Shown: positions 15,052-24,444, counted from the first letter of the stretch. The stretch: DNA of 64,000 bases from Streptomyces sp. NBC_00878 (GCF_026341515.1 NZ_JAPEOK010000001.1:3968001-4032000), one strand, 5' to 3'. The notes: a model not told the origin generated them from the letters alone. Numbers and translations: made by a program.

Positions 15052-16382
15052 CCACGCAGATCTTCCTGGCGTCGACGCTGTACGGGACGGCCACACTCGC
15101 CGCCGCCCTCGACTCCAACTGCTTCACTCCCGCCGACCGCCGCATCCTGCTCGTCTGCAACAACACGGCGACGCCCGAGACGACGCCCGGCATCGACGAG
15201 ATGCCCGGGTTCGAGCGGCTGCGCGAGCGGTTCGACGACGTGGTCTCGTGGAACGAGACCATCTCGCCCTTCCACCCGGGCGGTTGGTCCCCCCGGCTCG
15301 ACGACGTCCCGATCTGGGAGCGGCACCTGCGGCTCGCCTGGCGGCTCGGCGACGACCCGGTGGAACTCGTCGTCGAGTCGATCCAGGTCAATCCGGCACT
15401 CGGCGTCACCCAGATCTTCACCGGCGCCCCCGTCACCGTCTACGCCGACGGCCTGATGAGCTACGGCCCCACCCGCAACAAGATCGACCCGCTGGTCGGC
15501 ACCCGCGTGGACCGGCTGCTCCACCTCGACCTGGTCCCGGGGCTCAAGCCCCTCCTGCTCACCGAGTTCGGCGCCGAGTCGGAGATCGTGCCGACGGACG
15601 CCTTCCTGAAGGTGCTCGCCGAACTGGGCGACACGGGCGACACCCTGCCGTCGATCGACGAACCGGCCCTGCTGCTCGGCCAGTACCTCTCCGCGCTCGG
15701 CATCCTCACGGCCGAGCAGGAGGAGGACCTCCATGTGCGGATGCTGCGGGGTGCCGTCGAACTCGGCCACACCCGCGTGGTGTTCAAGCCGCACCCCTCG
15801 GCCCCGGCCCGCTGGGCGCGCGGCCTGGAGAAGGAGGCCGAGAAGCTGGGCGCCGACCTGACGGTGCTCGACACCCCGGTCCTCGCCGAGGTCCTCTACC
15901 AGCGGATGCGTCCCGCCCTGGTCGTCGGATGCTTCTCCACGGCACTGCTCACGGCCTTCGCGCTGTACGGCCTGCCGGTCGCCCGCGTCGGCACCGCCAC
16001 CCTGCTGGAGCGCCTGACGCCGTACGAGAACAGCAACCGCGTCCCGGTGACGGTCGTCGACGCGCTGCTGCCGGACCTGACCGACCGCAAGGCGGTCACC
16101 GAACAGCGCCGGGGTACGGACGAGCAGGGCCTGACCGACCTCGTACGCGCCGTCGGCTACGCCATGCAACCCAAGATCTACCCGGACCTGCGCCCGGCCG
16201 CCGAGGCCTATCTGACGAAGCACCTCAACACCCACACCTGGCGCTACTTCAAGCGCAAGCGCCTCACCTCGCTGGCCCTGCCCGGCGCGGTCCCGGCGCA
16301 GCTGGCGTTCCTGCCGCGCAGCGCGGCCGTGCGCCGCGTGGCCCGCCGCGCCCGCTCCCTGAAGAAGGCCGTGCGCCGCTGA
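15048..16382 (+). CDS. Polysialyltransferase family glycosyltransferase
   Basis: A 444-residue protein starting at GTG 15048 with TTQIFLASTLYGTATLAAA, the characteristic N-terminus of the alpha-2,8-polysialyltransferase-like family. Further matches are TVYADGLMSYGPTRNKI, the VVFKPHPSAPARW motif with the conserved HP, and VVGCFSTALLTAFALYG near the C-terminus. The last ~40 residues are strongly basic, which suggests membrane association. It would polymerise or attach the CMP-activated nonulosonic acid produced by the NeuB/NeuA-HAD arm. It is coupled to the GT2 gene and followed by a strong terminator. This is the second member of the superfamily in the cluster, so chain start and elongation may be divided between them. 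Confidence 0.82.
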   Translation: MTTQIFLASTLYGTATLAAALDSNCFTPADRRILLVCNNTATPETTPGIDEMPGFERLRERFDDVVSWNETISPFHPGGWSPRLDDVPIWERHLRLAWRLGDDPVELVVESIQVNPALGVTQIFTGAPVTVYADGLMSYGPTRNKIDPLVGTRVDRLLHLDLVPGLKPLLLTEFGAESEIVPTDAFLKVLAELGDTGDTLPSIDEPALLLGQYLSALGILTAEQEEDLHVRMLRGAVELGHTRVVFKPHPSAPARWARGLEKEAEKLGADLTVLDTPVLAEVLYQRMRPALVVGCFSTALLTAFALYGLPVARVGTATLLERLTPYENSNRVPVTVVDALLPDLTDRKAVTEQRRGTDEQGLTDLVRAVGYAMQPKIYPDLRPAAEAYLTKHLNTHTWRYFKRKRLTSLALPGAVPAQLAFLPRSAAVRRVARRARSLKKAVRR

Positions 16383-16697
16383 CTGAGCACCGCCTTGACC
16401 GTGTCGGTACGCCGCTGAATTCGGGGCCGGTTCCTTGGGGGACCGGCCCCGAAGCCATGCCTGGCGGTCACCGGCGCGCCACATTGGGGGCCGCGATGGA
16501 GTGGCGCGGAAATCCAAACCAACGGACGGGTGAACTCCTTGGGTCCGGGTGGCGAAGGGTTGATCCGTGGGCCGGGGGTTACCTATGAGTCGGACTAGTG
16601 TGCTGTCAATCAGCTGAGGCCGGACACGGCCCCGGGTCACGGAATCCACGGCCCGCAGTACGCACGACTTCACAGAACGGCCGTTGAGGGGAAACCC
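16383..16697. other. Intergenic region with terminator and promoter space
   Basis: The first part holds the terminator hairpin at 16421-16452. The remainder precedes the acyltransferase gene and probably holds its promoter; a weak TTGATC...TATGAG pair with 18 bp between is present around 16560-16590. No gene is seen. Confidence 0.5.
16421..16452 (+). terminator. Terminator hairpin after the polysialyltransferase-like gene
   Basis: Perfect 11-bp arms TCGGGGCCGGT (16421-16431) and ACCGGCCCCGA (16442-16452) with a 10-nt loop, 38 bp past the stop. There is no T-run, as is common in Streptomyces. Confidence 0.65.
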
Positions 16698-17858
16698 GTG
16701 ACCGACATTCCTGAGGACACTCGCGCGACCTCCGTGGACACGGCGGTCCGCGCTGTCCTCCCGGCGGCGGACCGGCCCCACCCGCCGCTGGTGAAAAGGC
16801 CCCGGGAGAACCGGCTGCGCGCCCTGGACGGGCTGCGGCTGATCGCCGCGCTGATGGTGGCGGCGTACCACTACGGCGGTCGCGGCGGCGAGGTCACCGG
16901 AGCCTGGGGAACCTCGGCCAGGTCCCTGTTCCCCTCGCTGCACTCATGGTTCGCGTACGGCTGTCTGGGTGTGCAGGTCTTCTTCGTCATCAGCGGCTTC
17001 GTGATCTGCATGAGCGGCTGGGGACGGCCGCTGCGCTCGTTCTTCGCCTCCAGGGCGTCCCGGCTGCTGCCGTCGTACTGGGCGGCGGTCCTCATAGTGA
17101 CGGCGGTCTTCGCGCTGCCCGCGGTGGCGTACAAGACGGCCTCGCCGAGCGACGTACTTGTGAACCTGACCATGATGCAGCAGCCGCTCGGCGCGGACCG
17201 GGTGCTGGGCGTCTGCTGGACGCTCTGGGCGGAGGTCCGCTTCTACGCGCTGTTCGCGCTGTGCGTCGTGATGCCGGGCGCGAACCGGCAGCGCGTCATC
17301 ATGTTCTGCGCGGGCTGGACCCTGGCCGCGGCACTCGCCCAGGCCTCGCAGGAGCCGTTCCTCATGCTCGTGCTGATGCCCGACTACGCGCCGTTCTTCA
17401 TCGGCGGCATCGGCCTCTACCTCATCCACCGCGACCGGCACGACGCCTACGCCTGGGGCATCGTGATCGTGAGCTGGCTGATCGGCCAGCACTACGCGGT
17501 GAGCGAGCTGTGGCACGCGCCGAACCCGGAGTTCTTCTCGTACCGCACCTCGTACGGAATCATCCTCGTCGTCACGTTCGGCTTCGTCGCGGTCGGCGCG
17601 ATCGCCCTGGGGTGGCTGAACTGGGCGAACTGGCGCTGGCTGACGGTCGCGGGCGCCCTGACGTACCCCTTCTACCTGGTCCACGAGCACCTGGGCTGGG
17701 TCGTCATCAAGGCACTCCACCAGACGCTGGGCATCCCGGCGAACGTGACCGCGCCCCTGACCATTCTGTCGATGCTCGCCCTGGCCTGGCTGCTCAACCG
17801 GTGCGTCGAGGACCGGCTGACACCACGGCTGCGCACCCTGCTCTCCAAGCCACGCTGA
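16698..17858 (+). CDS. Membrane acyltransferase, OafA/acyltransferase-3 family
   Basis: A 386-residue polytopic membrane protein starting at GTG 16698 with GAGGGGAAACCC upstream. The family start motif RLRALDGLRLIAALMVAAYH carries the conserved arginine and histidine, and is followed by GVQVFFVISGF and RASRLLPSYW. About ten hydrophobic segments follow, ending in FYLVHEHLGWVVI. Such enzymes O-acetylate sugars of surface polymers. In this position it most likely decorates the nonulosonic acid polymer made by the adjacent cluster, although that link is by neighbourhood only. It has its own upstream region after the terminator at 16421. Confidence 0.88.
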   Translation: MTDIPEDTRATSVDTAVRAVLPAADRPHPPLVKRPRENRLRALDGLRLIAALMVAAYHYGGRGGEVTGAWGTSARSLFPSLHSWFAYGCLGVQVFFVISGFVICMSGWGRPLRSFFASRASRLLPSYWAAVLIVTAVFALPAVAYKTASPSDVLVNLTMMQQPLGADRVLGVCWTLWAEVRFYALFALCVVMPGANRQRVIMFCAGWTLAAALAQASQEPFLMLVLMPDYAPFFIGGIGLYLIHRDRHDAYAWGIVIVSWLIGQHYAVSELWHAPNPEFFSYRTSYGIILVVTFGFVAVGAIALGWLNWANWRWLTVAGALTYPFYLVHEHLGWVVIKALHQTLGIPANVTAPLTILSMLALAWLLNRCVEDRLTPRLRTLLSKPR

Positions 17859-17951
17859 CGCCACGCTCCACCCGCGGCGGCGTCCCCCGCTGTTCACCGG
17901 ACATTCAGGTCCTCGCAGGTTTGCCACGTACCGAGGGAGAAGACTCTTCAC

Positions 17952-18881
17952 ATGGCCAACTCACAGCAGAACCCCAGTCCCCCCGGCGAGCTCGGTGACG
18001 TCCCGGGCTGGTTCCCGCCGCTGGACCAGGTGCTCTTCACCTGGCTGCTCGACCAGCAGGAGACGGAGGGGATACAAGGCGACCTGCTGGAGCTCGGCGT
18101 CTACATGGGCAAGAGCGCGATCCTCCTCGGCCACCACCTGAAGGACGACGAGAAGTTCACGGTGTGCGACCTGTTCGAGGGGGACGCGCCGGACGAGTCC
18201 AACCAGGCCGAGACCTCGAAGTCGTACGCGTCGCTGACGAGGCAGGTCTTCGAGCGGAACTACCTCTCCTTCCACGACAAGCTGCCGACGGTCATCCAGG
18301 CACCGAGTTCCGTGATCTCCAAGGAGGTCTCCGCCTCCACCTGCCGCTTCGTCCACGTCGACGCCTCGCACCTGTACGAGCACGTCCACGGTGACATCGG
18401 CGCGGCCAAGGACATCCTGCTGCCCGGCGGCATCGTGGTTCTCGACGACTTCCGCTCCGAGCACACCCCCGGGGTCTCGGTCGCCGCGTGGGAGGCCGTA
18501 CTCAACCGCGGTCTGCGCCCCATCTGTCTCAGCACCCAGAAGCTGTACGGCACCTGGGGCGACCCCGAGCCGCTCCAGGAGAAGCTGCTCACCATGATCA
18601 AGGAGCGGTCGGACTTCGGTCTGAGTGTGCAGTGGGCGGCGGGCCACCGCCTGATCCGCACCAGGTCCCAGGGCATCAAACCGCCGCCCTTCCCCCACTC
18701 CCGCCACTACGTGGAGCCCGTCCCGGAGCCCACTCCGGTCGCCGCCGCACCCAAGCCGGCCCGGCCGGCGCCCCGCCCCGCCCGGTCCCGTACCAGCCGT
18801 ATCGCCATCGACCTGCTGCCCCCGATCGTCACGCGTGCCGTGCGCAAGAACCGCGCGAAGAAGCGCGCGGAACGCGCCTGA
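17952..18881 (+). CDS. Class I SAM-dependent methyltransferase (TylF/Methyltransf_24-like)
   Basis: A 309-residue cytoplasmic protein starting at ATG 17952, with GAGGGAG upstream. The SAM-binding motif I is LLELGVYMGKSAI, followed by FTVCDLFEG, the acidic FVHVDASHLYEHV, and LLPGGIVVLDDF. These match sugar-O-methyltransferase-like proteins related to macrocin O-methyltransferase. After residue ~245 a Pro/Ala/Arg-rich low-complexity tail ends in a strongly basic stretch (VRKNRAKKRAERA). It follows the acyltransferase gene by 93 bp and could methylate a sugar of the surface polymer. The tail is not part of the catalytic fold and may bind polymer or membrane. Confidence 0.82.
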   Translation: MANSQQNPSPPGELGDVPGWFPPLDQVLFTWLLDQQETEGIQGDLLELGVYMGKSAILLGHHLKDDEKFTVCDLFEGDAPDESNQAETSKSYASLTRQVFERNYLSFHDKLPTVIQAPSSVISKEVSASTCRFVHVDASHLYEHVHGDIGAAKDILLPGGIVVLDDFRSEHTPGVSVAAWEAVLNRGLRPICLSTQKLYGTWGDPEPLQEKLLTMIKERSDFGLSVQWAAGHRLIRTRSQGIKPPPFPHSRHYVEPVPEPTPVAAAPKPARPAPRPARSRTSRIAIDLLPPIVTRAVRKNRAKKRAERA

Positions 18882-18917
18882 CGGACGCCATCCGACTCAC
18901 CACTCGGCGCACAGCGC

Positions 18918-19568
18918 TTATTCGGGCCGGTACCGCGCCTCGATCCCCGTGATCACCAGCGTCAGCCCCTCCTCGAAGTGCCGGTCGTAGTCGGCGAAGA
19001 TCTCCGCGCCCGCCTGGGCCGACAAGGGAAAGTCGGCCATCAGGCGGGCGCGTTCGTTCACGTCGTAGCCCTCCCGGCGCTCGCCGGGCAGCGGCACGAC
19101 GCCCTGCTCCTCGGTGACGAACCCGAGGGTGTAGAGGTACGTCGTCGAGGTCGCGCGGACCGCCCGGGCAAGGGTGAACCCGGCGGCCGTGAACAGGCGC
19201 AGGTTGTCCTCCATCTGCTCGGCGTGCTCCATGCCGGTGAAGCGTGAGCCGCTGAACACCTTCGCGCCGTCGCGGTAGCCGAGCAGCGCCGCGCGCAGCC
19301 CGCGGTTGGCCTTGAACAGCCGCTCCTGCCAGGTGTCGTCCGGGTCGAGGGCGGCGCCGGCGATCATCCGGCGGTACATCTCGGTCGCCATCTCGTCGAG
19401 CAGCGCCTGCTTGTCCTTGAAGTGCCAGTACAGAGCGGGCGCCTTGACGTCCAGCTCCTTCGCGATGGCCCGCAGGCTGAGGCCCTCGAGGCCCACCTCG
19501 TTCAGCAGCTTCAGGGCGGCGTCCGCGACGCGTTTGCGGTCGAGGGGCGCCCGGCGTTCCGTAGTCAC
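18918..19568 (-). CDS. TetR family transcriptional repressor
   Basis: A 216-residue regulator starting at GTG 19568. The N-terminal HTH contains GLEGLSLRAIAKELDVKAPALYWHFKDKQALLDEMA, resembling TetR proper, with a TetR_C-type ligand domain behind. It is transcribed away from an FAD monooxygenase gene, the classic layout for a drug- or polyketide-responsive pair. Two inverted repeats of the form CTTAACGNNGTTAAG lie in the 72-bp intergenic region and are the probable operators. It likely represses both itself and the monooxygenase. The effector is unknown. It ends 36 bp from the convergent methyltransferase gene. Confidence 0.9.
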   Translation of the reverse strand: MTTERRAPLDRKRVADAALKLLNEVGLEGLSLRAIAKELDVKAPALYWHFKDKQALLDEMATEMYRRMIAGAALDPDDTWQERLFKANRGLRAALLGYRDGAKVFSGSRFTGMEHAEQMEDNLRLFTAAGFTLARAVRATSTTYLYTLGFVTEEQGVVPLPGERREGYDVNERARLMADFPLSAQAGAEIFADYDRHFEEGLTLVITGIEARYRPE

Positions 19569-19570
19569 AC

Positions 19571-19630
19571 TTGACAGCTTAACGGCGTTAAGGCCACTCT
19601 GGGCGGACAGTGGAACTTAACGATGTTAAG
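19571..19630 (+). promoter_or_regulatory. Divergent promoter with twin TetR operators
   Basis: TTGACA (19571-19576) is a perfect -35 for the monooxygenase. Operator 1, CTTAACGGCGTTAAG (19578-19592), fills the spacer before the expected -10. Operator 2, CTTAACGATGTTAAG (19616-19630), has one arm mismatch and overlaps the ribosome site AAGGAG. Centres are 38 bp apart. Binding to both would block transcription and the leader. Confidence 0.72.
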
Positions 19631-19640
19631 GAGCCTGATC

Positions 19641-21065
19641 ATGGCAGCTCACACGGGCGTACTGATCGTCGGCGCGGGTCCCACGGGGCTGACCCTGGCC
19701 GTCGACCTCGCCCGACGCGGGGTGCGCGCCCTGGTCGTCGAGCGGGCCGACGGGCTCTTCCCCGGCTCGCGCGGCAAGGGGATCCAGCCGCGGACCCTGG
19801 AGGTCTTCGACGACCTCGGCGTGCTGGACGCGGTCCGGGCGGCGGGCGGCCCGTATCCCGTCGGGATGATCTGGCAGTACGGGACCCGGCAGGGCGAGCA
19901 CCGGATGTTCGACGAGACCGAGGCGACGGAGACCGAGCCGTACGCGGGCAGCCCGTGGATGGTGCCGCAGTGGCGGACGCAGGAGATCCTGTTCGCACGC
20001 CTGGAGGAGCTGGGCGGGACCGTGGCCTTCGGCCGGGAGCTGGTCGGGCTCTCCCAGGACGCGGACGGCGTGAGCGCGGCCTTCGCCTCCGGCGCCCCGG
20101 TCCGCGCCCGCTACGCCGTCGCCGCGGACGGCGGCCGCTCGGCCGTGCGCCGCGCGCTCGGCATCGGCCTGACCGGGGAGACCGTGGACCCGGGTCCGAC
20201 GCTGGTCGCGGACCTGCGCATCAGCGGGCTCGACCGCGACAACTGGCATGTGTTCCCGCCCGCGGACGGCGAGGGCTTCCTGGCGATCTGCCCGCTGCCG
20301 CACACGGAGGACTTCCAGCTGGTGGGCAACTTCGTGGATCCGGCCGCCGAGCCGGACCTGTCCCTCGACGGCATCCGGAAGCTGGTCGCCACACGGACGC
20401 ACCTCGCGGCCGACGACGTGACCGAGGTGCGCTGGGCCTCCGACTTCCGGCCGCGGGCAGCGATGGCGGACCGTTTCCGTCAGGGGCGGGTGTTCCTCGC
20501 GGGCGACGCGGCGCACGTCCACTCGCCGGCGGGCGGACAGGGCCTGAACACCAGCGTCCAGGACGCGTACAACCTCGGCTGGAAACTCGCGGCCGTCCTG
20601 CGGGGCGAGGCTCCCGAGTCGCTCCTCGACTCGTACGAGGAGGAGCGGCTGCCCGTCGCCGCGCACATGCTCGGCCTGTCCACCCGGGTCCACCGGGGCG
20701 AGGTCCGGCGCGGCACGGCCACGCAGCAACTCGGCCTGGGCTACCGGGATTCCTCGCTCGCGCGGGAGACCCGGGAGGACCTGCCCGAGGCGGCACTCCA
20801 CGCGGGCGACCGCGCACCGGACGGCAGGCGGGGCGGCGTACGGCTCTTCGACGCGTTCCGGGGACCGCATTGGACGTTGCTGGTGGTGGGCGCGGACACC
20901 ACCGCCGTGCCGACGCTTCCGGCGGCCCGCACGGTCCGGATTCCGGCGTATGAGGCGTACGGGACCGGCGTGTTCCTGGTCCGGCCCGACGGGTACGTGG
21001 GCTGGGCGGGCGGGACGGAGGAGGGGCTGGCGGAGTATGCGGGGCGGGTGGGGGTCGTCGGCTGA
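19641..21065 (+). CDS. FAD-dependent monooxygenase (PheA/TetX-like aromatic hydroxylase)
   Basis: A 474-residue flavoprotein. ATG 19641 follows AAGGAG by 7 nt, so the longer upstream frame is not used. The Rossmann motif is VLIVGAGPTGLTLAVDLARR, the DG motif is AVAADGGRSAVRR, and the second FAD motif is VFLAGDAAHVHSPAGGQGLN. A C-terminal thioredoxin-like region (HWTLLVVG) completes the family architecture. It should hydroxylate an aromatic substrate using NAD(P)H and O2, either in degradation or in drug inactivation. Control by the divergent TetR protein through the two operators is strongly suggested. The substrate is unknown. Confidence 0.9.
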   Translation: MAAHTGVLIVGAGPTGLTLAVDLARRGVRALVVERADGLFPGSRGKGIQPRTLEVFDDLGVLDAVRAAGGPYPVGMIWQYGTRQGEHRMFDETEATETEPYAGSPWMVPQWRTQEILFARLEELGGTVAFGRELVGLSQDADGVSAAFASGAPVRARYAVAADGGRSAVRRALGIGLTGETVDPGPTLVADLRISGLDRDNWHVFPPADGEGFLAICPLPHTEDFQLVGNFVDPAAEPDLSLDGIRKLVATRTHLAADDVTEVRWASDFRPRAAMADRFRQGRVFLAGDAAHVHSPAGGQGLNTSVQDAYNLGWKLAAVLRGEAPESLLDSYEEERLPVAAHMLGLSTRVHRGEVRRGTATQQLGLGYRDSSLARETREDLPEAALHAGDRAPDGRRGGVRLFDAFRGPHWTLLVVGADTTAVPTLPAARTVRIPAYEAYGTGVFLVRPDGYVGWAGGTEEGLAEYAGRVGVVG

Positions 21066-21071
21066 ACGGCG

Positions 21072-21650
21072 TCAGTCGCCGTCAAGGAGAGTGTCCACAG
21101 AGAGGTCGGGGGTAACGCCCACGGACTCCGGCACCGGGACGCTTTGGCCCCGCTTGAAGCGCTGGGGCGCGTCGTACTTTCCGTCGGCCGGGTTCTGGTA
21201 GAGAAGCACCTCGTCGTGCTTGCGGTCGGCCACGATGTAGACCGGGATGCCGGCCGCGGCGTAGCACTCGACCTTGGGACCGAGGTCGTCGGACCAGTTC
21301 GAGGACGTCACTTCCACGACCAGGCGGAAGACGTTCGGCGCGTAGTAGTTCTTTGTGACGTGGGCGTCGCGGAAATCCGTATCGACCACGGAGAAGTCAG
21401 GGATCGCAAAGTCCTCGGGCAACGTGTGCAGCCAAAGGCCAACGCCCTGGACATACTCACACCCCGCCTCAACGATCCCCGCCCGGTCGAATGCCCTGCC
21501 CAGCTTCGTCAACGACAGCGCATGCGAGCCGTCCGGCGGTGGTGTCACAGTGAGCCTCCCCTGGAGAATCTCCACGCGGTGCCCAGGCAGTGCACGGGAG
21601 AGCAGGTCGGCGGCTTCGCCCAACGTCAGCTCGTGTTGCAGTACAGCCAC
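21072..21650 (-). CDS. Uma2 family (DUF820) restriction-endonuclease-fold protein
   Basis: A soluble protein of about 192 residues. GTG 21650 is preferred since GAGGAGG lies just upstream; a GTG at 21674 has its AAGAAG too close. It contains the Uma2/PD-(D/E)XK-like pattern: GHRVEILQGRLTVTPPP, DFAIPDFSVVD (the PD), FRLVVEVTSSNWSDD (the ExS with catalytic Glu) and KVECYAAAGIPVYIVAD. The family is very abundant in Streptomyces and cyanobacteria, and a nuclease role is assumed from the fold but not well proven. It is a lone gene, 6 bp from the end of the convergent monooxygenase gene. Confidence 0.85.
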   Translation of the reverse strand: MAVLQHELTLGEAADLLSRALPGHRVEILQGRLTVTPPPDGSHALSLTKLGRAFDRAGIVEAGCEYVQGVGLWLHTLPEDFAIPDFSVVDTDFRDAHVTKNYYAPNVFRLVVEVTSSNWSDDLGPKVECYAAAGIPVYIVADRKHDEVLLYQNPADGKYDAPQRFKRGQSVPVPESVGVTPDLSVDTLLDGD

Positions 21651-21742
21651 GGCATCCTCCTCTTCGGGGGTCACTCTTCTTGAGCGTAACCGGGTACGTG
21701 AGGTTTCCGCCCTCGATCACTTGTACGGAGTAATTACCCAGG

Positions 21743-23323
21743 TCAGAAGGCATCCGACGGCACGTAAGTCCCCCAAACCCCCCGCAGGGCATTGCACACC
21801 TCCCCCACCGTCGCCCGCGCCCGCAGCGCTTCCTTCATCGGGTAGAGGACGTTGTCCTCGCCCTGGGCCGCCTTCTTCAGGGCGGTCAGGGCCGCGTCAA
21901 CCGCCGCCCGGTCGCGCTCGGCCCGCAGCTTCGCGAGGCGTTCGGCCTGCTGGGCCTCGATGGCCGGGTCGACGCGGAGGGGCTCGTACGGCTCCTCCGC
22001 GTCGAGCTGGAAGCGGTTGACGCCGACCACGACCCGCTCACCGGCATCGGTCTCCTGGGCGATGCGGTACGCCGAGCGCTCGATCTCGCCCTTCTGGAAC
22101 CCCTGCTCGATCGCGTTGACCGCGCCGCCCAGGTCCTCGACCCTGTCCATCAACTCGACGGCGGCCGCCTCGACGTCGTCGGTCATCTTCTCGATCACAT
22201 ACGAGCCCGCGAAGGGGTCGACGGTCGCGGTCACGTCCGTCTCGTAGGCCAACACCTGCTGCGTACGCAACGCGAGGCGGGCGCTCTTGTCCGTCGGCAG
22301 GGCGATCGCCTCGTCGAACGAGTTGGTGTGGAGGGACTGGGTACCGCCAAGGACCGCCGCCAGGCCCTGCACGGCGACCCGGACCAGGTTCACCTCCGGC
22401 TGCTGCGCGGTCAGCTGTACCCCGGCCGTCTGCGTATGGAAGCGCAGCATCAGCGACTTGGGGTCGCGCGCGCCGAACTCCTCGCGCATCACCCGCGCCC
22501 AAATCCTGCGCGCCGCACGGAACTTGGCCACCTCTTCCAACAGCGTCGTACGGGAGACGAAGAAGAACGACAGCCGGGGCGCGAAGTCGTCCACATCCAT
22601 CCCGGCGGCGACCGCGGTACGGACGTACTCGATGCCGTCGGCGAGCGTGAACGCGATCTCCTGAGCGGGCGAGGCACCCGCCTCCGCCATGTGATACCCG
22701 GAGATCGAGATCGTGTTCCAGCGCGGGATCTCCGCCCGGCAGTACTTGAAGATGTCCGCGATCAGCCGCAGGGAGGGCTTGGGCGGGAAGATGTACGTAC
22801 CCCGCGCGATGTACTCCTTCAGCACGTCGTTCTGGATCGTGCCGGTGAGCTGCGCTGCCGGAACTCCCTGTTCCTCGCCGACCAGTTGGTACATCAGCAG
22901 GAGCAGGGCCGCGGGCGCGTTGATCGTCATCGACGTGGAGACCTTGTCCAGCGGGATCCCGCCGAACAGCACCCGCATGTCGTCGATCGAGTCGATCGCG
23001 ACCCCCACCTTGCCCACCTCGCCGTGTGCGAGCGGGGCATCGCTGTCGTGGCCCATCTGCGTGGGCAGGTCGAAGGCGACCGACAGACCCGCGGTGCCGT
23101 GCGCGATCAGTTGCTTGTAGCGCGCGTTCGACTCGACCGCCGTACCGAACCCGGCATACTGCCGCATCGTCCACGGCCGACCCGTGTACATGGAGGGGTA
23201 GACACCACGGGTGAACGGATACCCGCCCGGCTCGCCCAGCTTCTCCGCCGGATCCCAGCCCTCCAGGGCATCCGGCCCGTAGACCGGCTCGATCGGCCGT
23301 CCGGATTCCGACTCGCGCGCCAT
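21743..23323 (-). CDS. Methylmalonyl-CoA mutase catalytic subunit without B12 domain
   Basis: A 526-residue barrel subunit of the acyl-CoA mutase family, starting at ATG 23323. Landmarks are [17 protein letters not shown], with the tyrosine typical of methylmalonyl-type mutases, and [19 protein letters not shown], with the arginine that contacts the substrate carboxylate; isobutyryl-CoA mutases have Phe and Gln there. [10 protein letters not shown] and [14 protein letters not shown] also match. The C-terminal cobalamin-binding domain (DxHxxG) is missing, so a separate small subunit must supply it, and none is encoded nearby. It converts methylmalonyl-CoA and succinyl-CoA, or a close analogue. 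It is a single gene with GGGAGG upstream. Confidence 0.88.
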   Translation of the reverse strand: MARESESGRPIEPVYGPDALEGWDPAEKLGEPGGYPFTRGVYPSMYTGRPWTMRQYAGFGTAVESNARYKQLIAHGTAGLSVAFDLPTQMGHDSDAPLAHGEVGKVGVAIDSIDDMRVLFGGIPLDKVSTSMTINAPAALLLLMYQLVGEEQGVPAAQLTGTIQNDVLKEYIARGTYIFPPKPSLRLIADIFKYCRAEIPRWNTISISGYHMAEAGASPAQEIAFTLADGIEYVRTAVAAGMDVDDFAPRLSFFFVSRTTLLEEVAKFRAARRIWARVMREEFGARDPKSLMLRFHTQTAGVQLTAQQPEVNLVRVAVQGLAAVLGGTQSLHTNSFDEAIALPTDKSARLALRTQQVLAYETDVTATVDPFAGSYVIEKMTDDVEAAAVELMDRVEDLGGAVNAIEQGFQKGEIERSAYRIAQETDAGERVVVGVNRFQLDAEEPYEPLRVDPAIEAQQAERLAKLRAERDRAAVDAALTALKKAAQGEDNVLYPMKEALRARATVGEVCNALRGVWGTYVPSDAF

Positions 23324-23464
23324 GGTGTGCCGCCTCCCGGGTGTGCTGCCTCCCGCTGAGCTGTTGCCACAACAATGCCGCGTAGTTCGCAACCAGGCAC
23401 GCCCGGGAAACATCTCAGGGGGCACGACGCAGCATCGGGGATCGGTGAGCAGCGGGGGGTTCGG

Positions 23465-24379
23465 ATGCGTATCCCGGTCATGTGGAGGACAGTCGCGGCG
23501 GCGACGGCGGTGGCGGCTCTCGTCGCGGTGAGCGGATGCACCGTCCAGACCGTCGGCCCGACCGCAGGGGAAACATCCGCCGGTAGGACACCGGCCGGTA
23601 CGTCACCGGACAGCACGGCACCGGGCAGTACGTCATCGTCACCAGCCGGTACGTCTCCGACAGGTACGTCTCCGGCGCCCAGCGGTTCTCCGGACGACGC
23701 GAGGCCGTCGAAGCCGCCGAAGTCCACTGAGCCGCCCGCGCCCGCCCCCGAGGTCCTGTGGTCGAGGGGCGACCGGGGCAAGGACGTACGGGAGCTGCAG
23801 GCCCGGCTGCGTCAGGTCTTCTGGCTCTACGAGGGCCCGACAGGGACGTACGGCGACGCGACGGCCACCGCGGTGAAGGGCTTCCAGGGCAAGCGGGGCC
23901 TGCCGAAGACCGGGAAGACGGACTCGGTGACATGGCAGCGGCTGCTGGGCATGACGCGCGAGCCGGCCAAGTGGGAGCTGTACGCGTCGGGCGGCCGGCC
24001 GGCCGCGAAGCCGGACCCGCGCTGTCTGACGGGCCGGGCGCTGTGCATCAGCAAGGCGACCCGCACCCTGCGCTGGATGATCGACGGCCGCACGGTCTCG
24101 ACGATGGACGTGCGCTTCGGCTCGCAGTACACACCTACCCGGGAAGGTGTCTTCAACGTCTACTTCAAGTCGCGTCACCATGTGTCGACGATCTATGACT
24201 CGCCCATGCCGTACGCGATGTTCTTCAGCGGCGGCCAGGCGGTCCACTACTCCTCGGACTTCGCGGCGAGGGGCTACTACGGAGCCTCGCACGGCTGCGT
24301 GAACGTACGGGACGAGGGGAAGATCGCGGCGCTGTTCGCCCAGGTGAGGAACGGCGACAAGGTCGTCGTCTACTGGTGA
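23465..24379 (+). CDS. Lipoprotein L,D-transpeptidase with peptidoglycan-binding domain
   Basis: A 304-residue exported lipoprotein; ATG 23465 follows a GGGGGG run. The signal peptide ends in the lipobox VSGC. A long Thr/Ser/Pro-rich linker (residues ~25-95) spans the wall. A PG_binding_1 domain follows ([17 protein letters not shown]...[13 protein letters not shown]), then a YkuD domain with the catalytic signature [12 protein letters not shown] and an upstream histidine (AVHYSS). It should make 3-3 crosslinks between peptidoglycan stems outside the membrane. It is divergent from the mutase gene and ends in a strong terminator. Confidence 0.93.
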   Translation: MRIPVMWRTVAAATAVAALVAVSGCTVQTVGPTAGETSAGRTPAGTSPDSTAPGSTSSSPAGTSPTGTSPAPSGSPDDARPSKPPKSTEPPAPAPEVLWSRGDRGKDVRELQARLRQVFWLYEGPTGTYGDATATAVKGFQGKRGLPKTGKTDSVTWQRLLGMTREPAKWELYASGGRPAAKPDPRCLTGRALCISKATRTLRWMIDGRTVSTMDVRFGSQYTPTREGVFNVYFKSRHHVSTIYDSPMPYAMFFSGGQAVHYSSDFAARGYYGASHGCVNVRDEGKIAALFAQVRNGDKVVVYW

Positions 24380-24405
24380 GGAACCTGCGGCGGGAGGAGT
24401 GCGTG

Positions 24406-24444
24406 GGCGCGGGCGGGACCGGGGGAACGTGTCCCGCCCGCGCC
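24406..24444 (+). terminator. Terminator hairpin after the L,D-transpeptidase gene
   Basis: Perfect 14-bp arms GGCGCGGGCGGGAC (24406-24419) and GTCCCGCCCGCGCC (24431-24444) with an 11-nt loop, 27 bp after the stop. A second, weaker hairpin (GCACGGAGCC / GGCTCTGTGC) follows near 24451-24490. The neighbouring genes are convergent. Confidence 0.7.

Noticed and set aside
8974..18881. Secondary-metabolite gene cluster
   Set aside because: No PKS, NRPS, terpene or RiPP genes are present. The genes fit a nonulosonic acid surface polymer instead.
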